The notes beneath the pieces were generated by a model, which was not told the DNA's origin, ran no database searches, and saw only the letters and a program-made list of their open reading frames with translations. DNA of 64,000 bases from Haloferax mediterranei ATCC 33500. GTDB lineage: Archaea > Halobacteriota > Halobacteria > Halobacteriales > Haloferacaceae. The translations under genes were made by a program, and so were the position numbers. Numbering within the stretch: the first letter of the stretch is position 1; the number at the start of each line of letters is the position of its first letter. Shown here piece after piece: positions 25,586-32,424 of the stretch. The stretch covers positions 2,884,885 through 2,948,884 of the forward strand of contig NC_017941.2 in NCBI RefSeq assembly GCF_000306765.2. The letters run 5' to 3'.

Positions 25586-25879
25586 ATGTCTTCAGAAAAC
25601 ACAGACACGCTGGGGTTCGAAATCACGCTCCTCACGTTCGTCGCGAACAAATACGAGCCTGATGCGACCGCGGTACTGGAGGAGATGAACGCGTGGTACG
25701 ACACAGAGTTCGGATATCAGCGAATCTACGGTACGCTGGAGCGGTTCAACGAGCGTGGGTTGGTGAAGAAGATCTCGATTGATGGTCGGTCCAACTGTTA
25801 CATGATTACGCAGAAGGGTGCCACTCGTGTGAAACGGCACCGAGAACTGGTGGAGCAACAAACAGAGGGCTTGGCGTAG
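25586..25879 (+). CDS. PadR-like winged-helix regulator
   Basis: The product has 97 residues. Its pattern FGYQRIYGTLERFNERGLV followed by the wing GRSNCYMITQKGATRV is typical of PadR-type winged-helix proteins. It begins two bases after the methyltransferase stop, so it is co-translated. It is a likely regulator of the methyltransferase or of the neighbouring cassettes, which would allow methylation to be set up before the effectors are expressed. Its end is 4 bp from the convergent partner gene. Confidence 0.75.
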   Translation: MSSENTDTLGFEITLLTFVANKYEPDATAVLEEMNAWYDTEFGYQRIYGTLERFNERGLVKKISIDGRSNCYMITQKGATRVKRHRELVEQQTEGLA

Positions 25880-25883
25880 CGAA

Positions 25884-26909
25884 TTAGTTCGCGAATTCAC
25901 TCGGTGGGGTGTCGGCGACGTAGACGCCGCGCTTCCCGCCCCGGTTGACCAGTCCGAGTTCAACCATTCTGCTCAGAGTTCCTGCTGTGTGTGACCGCAG
26001 ACGGTTCTCAGATGGATCGTCGTCGAATCCCGGGACGCTTACGAGGTACTCACGGCATTCATCGAGATGTTTGGTGTAGGAATCGCCCTCGTACTCTTCG
26101 AGCAGTTCGTACACTTCTTCCATGAATCCGAATTCGGTAGGGAGCGTCTCGTAGATGTGTGTCACGATGAAACCGGCTTCCTCACTACTGATTGTGGTGT
26201 TGTTAGGACCGCTAGCCAAGATTGGGTTCGTGTACGTAACGAGTTGTCGTCCAGCTGGAGATAGTTGCACCAGACAACGATCCTCGTCGAGCGGTTGGAA
26301 AGCGATAAGGGCAAGATCATCACCCATCCCGTTGGGCTTGAGATCCGATTTCCGGATTTTCCCAACGTATTGATCGAGGAAGCGCTTCATACTGTACTCC
26401 GGGTTCTTCACATCCGTTTTTGGCAGACCGGTCGACTTCCGGTTCTGCTTCTTAACGTCGTTTTCTTCCTCCCACTGCACGAGCTCATCACGGAGCGACG
26501 CAACGCGCTCCTCGATGTGACCCCGAAACGTAGAGAGTTCCACCGCACCGCCGTGGTCCGCAGTCACCTTCGCCAATTCGAGCAGTACGAATTTGAGCGG
26601 GAAGAACCGATAGTACTGCGAGAACAACAACGTATCCTCACGATCCGTCTCATACGGGTCTGCGATCGGGATGTTCTCGGGAACTGAATACCCCCAGACT
26701 GACTCCGACGACGTTGTTTCTGACTGCTCTGCCTGTGCAGCCTTCGTGCCACCATCGGAGAGTTCCATCGACTCTTCGTCTTTCTCGATGCGAAGTTGGT
26801 TGTCTACCGCGACCTGAATGAACTGATCGATGTCTCTGTACGAACCGTTCCCGACCAGTTCTCGAATCTCATCGTACGTGTCCGGGTCGAGTTTGCTGAC
26901 GATGCGCAT
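25884..26909 (-). CDS. RHH/winged-helix partner protein of GHKL cassette 2
   Basis: A 341-residue paralogue of the protein at 19527-20528. Shared elements in order are an N-terminal SKLDPDTYDEIRELVGNG with DIDQFIQVAVDNQL, a LLFSQYYRFFPLKFVLLELA core, the basic KKQNRKSTGLPK, YSMKRFLDQYVGKI, and the C-terminal LSRMVELGLVNRGGKRGVYV. Its ATG overlaps the stop of the upstream ATPase by one base, so the pair is coupled. Strict pairing of this family with GHKL ATPases in both cassettes suggests a dedicated complex. No catalytic motif is recognised. Confidence 0.72.
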   Translation of the reverse strand: MRIVSKLDPDTYDEIRELVGNGSYRDIDQFIQVAVDNQLRIEKDEESMELSDGGTKAAQAEQSETTSSESVWGYSVPENIPIADPYETDREDTLLFSQYYRFFPLKFVLLELAKVTADHGGAVELSTFRGHIEERVASLRDELVQWEEENDVKKQNRKSTGLPKTDVKNPEYSMKRFLDQYVGKIRKSDLKPNGMGDDLALIAFQPLDEDRCLVQLSPAGRQLVTYTNPILASGPNNTTISSEEAGFIVTHIYETLPTEFGFMEEVYELLEEYEGDSYTKHLDECREYLVSVPGFDDDPSENRLRSHTAGTLSRMVELGLVNRGGKRGVYVADTPPSEFAN

Positions 26910-29143
26910 TAGAGGTCACCTGGGTCAACCTCTTTGGCGAGTGCCTGCATCAGCACGCGGGCCACGCGGTTCATCTCCCGGATTTGGTACTCCTCACTGG
27001 CGGTATCCTCCGTGTCCGTCTCGTCTTGCTTCCGAAGCACTTCGAGATAGGCCATGTACATCACGTACTGCTTCCGGTACCGAGTGAGAACTCGGTCACC
27101 GCCTTCGACTTTCTCGAGGATCGGCTTGACGTTCTGGTTGAACAAGGACACGTACACCTCCCCAGGACCGCTGTCGGAGGGTCTGTACTCGGCGACATTC
27201 GATTCGTCCCACCCGAGCGTGTCGATCGTCTCGTCGTCGTCCTCTGAAACCGGGATGGTCTGTGGCCCTTCGGGACTTTGCCGCCCGCCTCGTTGGCGTT
27301 TCGGGGGCTCGACGATTTCGACGTCCCGGGCGGTGGTTAGGCGTCCGTTGTCCCATTCTGCAACGACAGTTACCTCCCCGGTCCGCTCAAGTTCGGCGTC
27401 CTCGTCCACCTCGACCTGGAAGGTTTTCCGCCCGTCTTTCAGCTGCGTGACGCTACTGAAGGTGAGGACGTCGTCCATGTCACCGAACCCGATGAGGATC
27501 TCCCCACGCCCATCGGACTCGAACTCGTCGACTGCGTCGACCTCAACCTTGACGCGCATGCGACGCCCTTGCTTTGCCTTCAGAGGGTCAGCGCTGTTCG
27601 TAATCTTGACGTAGGTCGGTGTGTCTTTGAGGTTGTTGACCGGCTTGGGCTTCGGCTTCGGGCCCGGTCCGGGGCCAGGTGACGGTCCAGGATTGCCGCC
27701 ATTCGTGCCAGTTCCTTGGTTTCCATCGTCGTCCTGGGTGAACGTTTGAAGGAGCTTCGCGAGCTCCTGGCTGATCTCTTCGGACTCGTCGTCGGTCTGT
27801 TCGTTGAGGATTCGTCGTCTGTACTCTTCGTTGATTCGCTCGAGTTCCTCATCGTTGTCGAGCGTTTTGAGGATCTTCTCCTTTATCTCCCTGTACTCGT
27901 CGCGGTTGGAAGACGTATTTCGGGTGCTGCTGAAGATCCGGCTTCCTTTCCGAGAGAGGTTCTCGCAGTCGATTTCGATGATGATTCGGTCTTTGAGGTA
28001 GCTGAACCCTGTTTTTTCGAAGAACCGTTTGTCCTCGCGGTTGTGTACCTGTCCCGACAGGGTGAACACGATGGGTTCGGTGCTCTTGCCGAACTCATCG
28101 ATTTTCCGGCGAAGGTCCGTTCGGCTCATGCCCTTTTTGTATATGATCCAGCAATTGATTTTGACTGACCCGAGTTCGCCGAGGTCGACTTCCTTGAATT
28201 TCCGGGTTTCATCAACTAGACTGGAGGTGTTGAGACGTGACCGACTACCTCTTACTGGCCGGTCTTCGATGTCGTCCCAGTCGTACCGTTCGAGACGGTG
28301 GTCTTCAACGAGGAACGGGAAGATCGACCCGAACAGGGCTTTCGTACCGAGCTGGTAGATACTCTTCCACGGGCCGAGTTGGCGTTCGAACCCGGTGGCT
28401 TGGTATTCGATGAGTCGAACGAGTGACCCGGTCCAGTCCGACACGGCGTCCCCGTCGATTCGGGGGATGCTGCCGTCTGGCATCGTGACGTACTTGAATA
28501 CGCCTTCTTTGTACTCTTCTTCCTCGTCGAGTCGCTCGTCGAAGTAGACGATGGTCCAGCCGATATCACCTCCGTCAGCGGACCGTGAGAGAATAATCGA
28601 GTACTTTGCGAAGTCGAACGTGTTCGACCCTCCCTGGCCGTACTTCCCGATTAGGTAGTGCGTCGTGATTTTGTTGTCTTCGTGTAGGCCCGCGAACGTG
28701 GTCGGGAAGTCGTCTGGCTGTTGTCCGATACCTTGGTCTCGAATTTCGATGGTGGGGAGGCTCTCGTCTTCTACCCCGCTTTCTTTCATGCGCACGACGA
28801 TGTTTTCGGCGAGTTCGCGGACCTCCTGGTTGCTGAGTTCCTCGAGACCGCCCTCAGGAATGCCGAAGAGTTCTTGGACTGCTTCGCGTGGTGTGTCCGG
28901 TTCGATGCCTGTTTCTTCGACTTTGCGTTCGATTACGGCGTCGACGGCGTTGGTGATGCGCTCGGTGAGGGCTTCCCCTGGGTCGCTACCCATGCGGACT
29001 GTGCCTGCATTGTTGCCGTTTTGTCCGAGGTACTCCCACCCAAGGTCGTGTTCCTCGAGGAACTCTGAGACCTCTGTTGCGTTGCGGAGGGATCTGAGTC
29101 GTTCGAATGTGTCCTGCCCAAACTTCTGGGTGGTCGCGGCCAT
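26909..29143 (-). CDS. GHKL (Hsp90/MORC-like) ATPase of cassette 2
   Basis: A 744-residue protein. The GHKL domain shows an N box ERITNAVDAVIE (Glu61, Asn65), motif II RDQGIGQQPDDF at 135-146, and GKYGQGGSNTF at 167-177 as the ATP lid. Further on are a transducer-like region to about residue 400, a charged coiled region, a striking Pro/Gly/Lys linker near 480-500, and a beta-sandwich-like domain (about 510-620). The C-terminal tail is helical. The layout resembles the ATPase of cassette 1, but the N-terminal domains differ, so the two are distant relatives. Promoter elements lie directly upstream, supporting this start. Confidence 0.82.
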   Translation of the reverse strand: MAATTQKFGQDTFERLRSLRNATEVSEFLEEHDLGWEYLGQNGNNAGTVRMGSDPGEALTERITNAVDAVIERKVEETGIEPDTPREAVQELFGIPEGGLEELSNQEVRELAENIVVRMKESGVEDESLPTIEIRDQGIGQQPDDFPTTFAGLHEDNKITTHYLIGKYGQGGSNTFDFAKYSIILSRSADGGDIGWTIVYFDERLDEEEEYKEGVFKYVTMPDGSIPRIDGDAVSDWTGSLVRLIEYQATGFERQLGPWKSIYQLGTKALFGSIFPFLVEDHRLERYDWDDIEDRPVRGSRSRLNTSSLVDETRKFKEVDLGELGSVKINCWIIYKKGMSRTDLRRKIDEFGKSTEPIVFTLSGQVHNREDKRFFEKTGFSYLKDRIIIEIDCENLSRKGSRIFSSTRNTSSNRDEYREIKEKILKTLDNDEELERINEEYRRRILNEQTDDESEEISQELAKLLQTFTQDDDGNQGTGTNGGNPGPSPGPGPGPKPKPKPVNNLKDTPTYVKITNSADPLKAKQGRRMRVKVEVDAVDEFESDGRGEILIGFGDMDDVLTFSSVTQLKDGRKTFQVEVDEDAELERTGEVTVVAEWDNGRLTTARDVEIVEPPKRQRGGRQSPEGPQTIPVSEDDDETIDTLGWDESNVAEYRPSDSGPGEVYVSLFNQNVKPILEKVEGGDRVLTRYRKQYVMYMAYLEVLRKQDETDTEDTASEEYQIREMNRVARVLMQALAKEVDPGDL

Positions 29144-29163
29144 ACCCCAAATTGGATTGGGGT
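29144..29163 (-). promoter_or_regulatory. Operator-like inverted repeat at the ATPase 2 start
   Basis: ACCCCAA, a 6-base spacer and TTGGGGT form a 7-bp inverted repeat lying between the TATA box and the start codon. This is the usual place for a repressor site in archaea. Confidence 0.5.
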
Positions 29164-29164
29164 G

Positions 29165-29174
29165 TTATATAAAA
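29165..29174 (-). promoter_or_regulatory. TATA box of GHKL cassette 2
   Basis: On the reverse strand this reads TTTTATATAA and is centred about 26 bp upstream of the ATG at 29143, matching a leaderless haloarchaeal promoter. Confidence 0.6.
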
Positions 29175-29180
29175 CTGTTG

Positions 29181-29204
29181 CACACACACTCTACTTTGTG
29201 TGTG
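29181..29204. promoter_or_regulatory. CACACACA/TGTGTGTG inverted repeat upstream of the promoter
   Basis: Eight-base arms CACACACA (29181-29188) and TGTGTGTG (29197-29204) with an 8-base spacer lie just upstream of the TATA box, where an activator or a second operator would bind. Confidence 0.45.
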
Positions 29205-29336
29205 GCACAAAGCCAAATCGAAGTTTGTGTCCATTCTGCAACGACCGTGTGGCGCCGAAATCGTTTGTGCGAGAATGTTTGTGAACTGTATCGCTATGAG
29301 ACACTCGACTCACGGCCCACGACTATACGGCAAGGA

Positions 29337-29711
29337 TTAGCCCAGTTCACCCGTGAACGCGTCGTGCGCGTCGTAGAGACGATGCAACGACGGGAGCACT
29401 AGCACAGCCTTCGACCTACCGTCGTACTCAACGAGTTGGCTTTCAGCGAGTTTAGGGCAGTGGGACTGGAGCGCGGACGCGTACGCCGCGTTCCTGTCCT
29501 CACCGAGTTCGACGAGGTGCGCGACGATGGCCCTGACTTCGATGGGGTCGCCTGTGTCGTTCGTGACGAGGTACTCGATGATTCTGCGGCGACGTTCGTT
29601 CGCGAGTACTGCGTAGGCGTCGTCGGTACTGATCGGGGTGCTAGCAGTTTCTTCTCGCTCCTGTTCGAGGTGGTCTCGAAGGCGGTTGAGGAGTTCCATC
29701 GCTTTTCTCAT
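29337..29711 (-). CDS. Winged-helix regulator of a haloarchaeal type (DUF7344-like)
   Basis: A 124-residue protein: a charged helical N-terminus, then a winged-helix fold starting AYAVLANERRRRIIEYLV and including HCPKLAESQLVEYDGRSKAVL. Proteins of this shape are common regulators in haloarchaea and their mobile elements. A GAGGAG lies about 6 bp before the ATG. It may control the ATPase cassette downstream on the same strand; the 190-bp gap between them holds the inverted repeats. Confidence 0.7.
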   Translation of the reverse strand: MRKAMELLNRLRDHLEQEREETASTPISTDDAYAVLANERRRRIIEYLVTNDTGDPIEVRAIVAHLVELGEDRNAAYASALQSHCPKLAESQLVEYDGRSKAVLVLPSLHRLYDAHDAFTGELG

Positions 29712-29756
29712 TCGGGACTCCTCAAACGCTAGATAAAAACCCGCGGACCAGCTCCG

Positions 29757-30020
29757 TCACTCTGATTCGAAGGGTGTCTCGCCACCAAGACGCTGCCAGC
29801 CCTCGGCGGTCAGGTAGATGTGCTCGTCCATCATCGGGTCCTTGATCAGGTCCAGTTCAGCAAGATTGGAGCGAGCATCTCGGTACGTCTCGTAATCGAT
29901 GTGACCGCCCCTCCATTCGGCTAGTACGCGCTTCAAAGTCGCAAAATCCACCGGGTGAAAGTGCGCGATGACATGGAGCATGTCCTCTTCCATCGATCGC
30001 GGGGCCATACCCGCAGTCAT
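29757..30020 (-). CDS. Small winged-helix-like protein (87 aa)
   Basis: An 87-residue protein with helices DMLHVIAHFHPVDFATL and YRDARSNLAELDLIKD, followed by a wing-like HIYLTAEGWQRLGG. This is the pattern of small winged-helix regulators. A TATA-like TTATACAT lies about 25 bp upstream of the ATG. Two further ATGs lie downstream within 14 codons, so the start is not certain. It is 45 bp upstream of the other regulator on the same strand. Confidence 0.6.
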   Translation of the reverse strand: MTAGMAPRSMEEDMLHVIAHFHPVDFATLKRVLAEWRGGHIDYETYRDARSNLAELDLIKDPMMDEHIYLTAEGWQRLGGETPFESE

Positions 30021-30098
30021 TTCGTTGTGACTAGATGTATAAGATGGACTTAGGACACTCAGATCACCGACTTATGGCGTCTTATACAAATACTAGCA

Positions 30099-30260
30099 TC
30101 AACACCCAATCGGGAGGATCGAGGTGGCGATGTCGGTCAGCGTGTCCCACCGACTGGGGTCGTCGTCCGGGCAGGCCGGGCACGAGAACGAGTGGTTTCC
30201 AGTCCAATTGTTCGGCGGTTCGAGCGGCGAGTTGCAGCTGAGGCACGTCAGCGCCGTCAC
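30099..30260 (-). CDS. Small zinc-ribbon-like protein with GTG start (53 aa)
   Basis: A frame beginning at GTG, overlapping the preceding stop codon as GTGA, codes for 53 residues with CLSC at 6-9 and CPAC at 27-30, a two-knuckle zinc ribbon. The rest is acidic. The overlap points to translational coupling with the 62-residue zinc-ribbon gene. The pattern is seen directly; the function is unknown. Confidence 0.55.
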   Translation of the reverse strand: MTALTCLSCNSPLEPPNNWTGNHSFSCPACPDDDPSRWDTLTDIATSILPIGC

Positions 30261-30445
30261 GACTCCTCACGCTCCCGATGACAGTGATCACACAGCCACT
30301 GCACCTCCCCGTCGCTGTCAAGTTCGTCGAGCGGGTCGAGAAGATCGGTCGATCCACAGTCGATACAGCGTGCTGGCCGGCGTTCGCGTTCCGTGATCGC
30401 TTCGAGCACTTCCCCCAGGCCGATATTATTATTTTGACCAGTCAT
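30257..30445 (-). CDS. Small zinc-ribbon protein (62 aa)
   Basis: The 62-residue frame has CIDCG at 27-31 and CDHC at about 52-55, a clear two-knuckle zinc ribbon with an acidic loop between. It starts with a polar MTGQNNN stretch. It forms a coupled pair with the next small gene. Such proteins in haloarchaeal plasmids are usually unassigned; RNA or DNA binding is only a guess. Confidence 0.6.
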   Translation of the reverse strand: MTGQNNNIGLGEVLEAITERERRPARCIDCGSTDLLDPLDELDSDGEVQWLCDHCHREREES

Positions 30446-30681
30446 TTATTTAACCAGTATGCTGTGGTACGTTTTTGTTGGGGTAAAGGGTAACGCCGGG
30501 ATGCGAGCGACAACCACTGAGACGCGAGAATTATAAGAAACAGCTGTCTCGAAAAGTCGGTCCTGTGGGAGGGAGAGGAACCAGGCGCCGACCCACACGA
30601 TGCCAGGCGAGCAGTGTCGACGTCGATCCCTGTCGATATGGTCCGTGGTTTGCTAGAATAAGCGTTGGCACCAGCGAGTGT

Positions 30682-31192
30682 CAGTCATGAAACGAGGTGT
30701 GCGGAACAAATCGACGGTGGGGTGGGTAAACCAAGAGACAGAGGAAGGGTTGGAGACTCTTGTTTAAGTAGGTGGGTTCCGGTTGTCAGTGATGAAACGA
30801 CGACTCAGTCGTGAAATGAGGTCCAGGGCCTCAAAACCTAAATCGATGGACGCGGCGGGTACAGTGATGAAGCGAGGTGTGCGGGGTCCGATTTCATTTC
30901 GAAGGAGGGGTCTTCATTTCGACAACGGTGTCTCGCCTCCACAGTGATGAAGCGAGGTGTGTAAAGAACAAATCGACGGTAGGCTGGCTCCAGTACAGAT
31001 GAAGCTCGTGAAGCAGTGCTCTCGTGAAAAATAAGGGGTGGGGCCCGATTTCATTTCGAAGGGGGAGTCTTCATTTCGACGACGGTGTGTGGTGTCTACA
31101 GTCATGAAACGAAGTGTGCGGACCAGATAGCCGTCTAGACGACTACTCGGATGCGCGAATAGACACCCGCAGTGATGAAACGAGGTGTGCAC
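30682..31192 (+). repeat. Iteron-like repeats, consensus CAGTSATGAARCGARGTGTG
   Basis: Five nearly complete copies lie at 30682-30704, 30862-30884, 30942-30964, 31099-31121 and 31170-31192, with partial copies at 30787-30800 and 30805-30822. Most are followed by CGG. Spacing is irregular (71-180 bp), which argues against CRISPR. A longer tail, GAACAAATCGACGGT, follows the first and third full copies. Confidence 0.75.
30888..31088 (+). repeat. 44-bp imperfect direct repeat (two copies)
   Basis: Copies at 30888-30931 and 31045-31088 share CCGATTTCATTTCGAAGG, then TCTTCATTTCGAC and CGGTGT, with few mismatches. The TCATTTCGA words are reverse-complement relatives of the iteron core, so both orientations of the site are present. 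Confidence 0.7.
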
Positions 31193-31664
31193 TGATCGAG
31201 ATCGACGTCGACCGAACTCTAACAACCGAGAGAAACGAGAAAACCGAGATTGGCACGCGTGAAGTGCCGAGTGTATGGAGGCGTGCCCAAATGGGCTCCC
31301 GAAAACGACCCTCAGCCCGGGGTCGAACAAATTCTGATGTACCTCATGTTACGAATGTCGATTTGAGGGCATATTGCACGCCAGCGCCCTCATCCAAAGG
31401 CATGTGAGGGTTAGGTGTCGATAGCATTAAACATAACACCGTTTGGTTCAGAGAAATAGTCACCGTCCCCGACTCACAGTAGCCGGGACCGGGGCATCCC
31501 CCAACCCTATTCCCCCAAATCTGGTACCCCTTTCTCTCTTCGTGTCGACGTGGCCGACGCCCAGCCCGAGGGAGCAATTTCTCCCCCTTCCACCCCCAGA
31601 GAGTTCTCAAGGACCGACAGAGAACCGCCACCGCGATGCCTGTGTGTCGAGAACAGTGCGACGC

Positions 31665-32220
31665 TGGACGGGCTGGACGGGCTTGGACGGGCATCGAAGA
31701 AATATCCCGTCCGGCATATTACGAGGGTTTGAACGGTGTTAGAGGCTCGTTCTTGAGTTTGTGGACGGGCAGACGGGCTATTGGTTCTAACTTTTATTGG
31801 CTAAGGTCTGGGTGGTTATGGGGAGTAGAGGCTACAGAATAATTGTTGAGAGATTTTGCCCGTCCGCTAGTCCGCCCTCTAAGAATCGAAGGCTGGAGCC
31901 TCGCAGCTTCCGAATTGCTGTCCGGACGGGGTACGGGAGGTGCCCGTCCTGGCCGTCCGGGTCCCGGTCGACGTCGATCCGTAGGTGGTTGCGAGGTGGC
32001 GGTTGCTCGGTGGGCTGGGTCTTCGTGAAAAGGGTGCGGGGTGACAAGGTCCCGCGGCGAGTGATCTGGACCGGAAGACTGGTTGTCTTCTACTGTACGA
32101 AGGTGCTCAGACTGTTTAAGTGTTGTCGCTATATGGGCTCCAAAGGACAAATCTGTGCACTATCGTATAATATTGGTGCTTATAGTATAGGAATGGGCAG
32201 AGTGACAAGCTCTGCCCGTC
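31665..32220. repeat. Cluster of GACGGGC/GCCCGTC words
   Basis: Three GGACGGGC-like words occur back to back near 31670-31695, two more near 31763-31778, and reverse-complement copies near 31857, 31940 and 32213, with related CCGTCCGG words between. The density is far above its surroundings and suggests binding sites for a replication or partition protein. Confidence 0.5.
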
Positions 32221-32246
32221 GGTGCGATTGAGTATTCCGATTTCGT

Positions 32247-32423
32247 TGATCTGGATCGCAACGCTCGGATTTTCTGGGGGTCACACCGTCCCCGTGTCTG
32301 TTCAGTCGAGTCCTTACCACTTAAATTTTTCCACACTCCCCAAATGCTTAAATAACCACCTTCCATACCAACTGGTACGACAGTCCGCGGTGCCGACACA
32401 TCGTGGCTGATCTGGATCGCAAC
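32247..32423 (+). repeat. 16-bp direct repeat flanking the replication gene promoter
   Basis: TGATCTGGATCGCAAC occurs at 32247-32262 and again at 32408-32423, the latter ending one base before the ATG of the SF3 helicase gene. A partial match is near 32062. Likely operator copies for self-control of the replication protein. Confidence 0.55.
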
Positions 32424-32424
32424 C

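Larger units (their letters stand above)
30446..32424. other. Gene-poor 2-kb region rich in repeats, probable replication origin of the element
   Basis: No convincing gene is seen on either strand. The region holds an iteron-like family (30682-31192), a paired 44-bp repeat, a cluster of GACGGGC words (about 31665-32220) and a 16-bp repeat flanking the promoter of the replication gene. Frames here are short, basic and repeat-derived. Position directly upstream of the SF3 helicase gene suits a plasmid or virus origin. Confidence 0.55.

Noticed and set aside
30682..31192. CRISPR array
   Set aside because: Repeat spacing is irregular (71-180 bp), copies are degraded, both orientations occur and no cas genes are near.
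30686..31192. Series of short frames each starting with ATGAAACGAGGTGTG
   Set aside because: The ATG is inside the iteron; the frames end after few to about 26 codons with unrelated tails.
31797..32231. Forward frame of 144 codons in the repeat region
   Set aside because: Very basic, Arg/Ser/Gly-rich and crossing the GACGGGC repeats, unlike haloarchaeal proteins.
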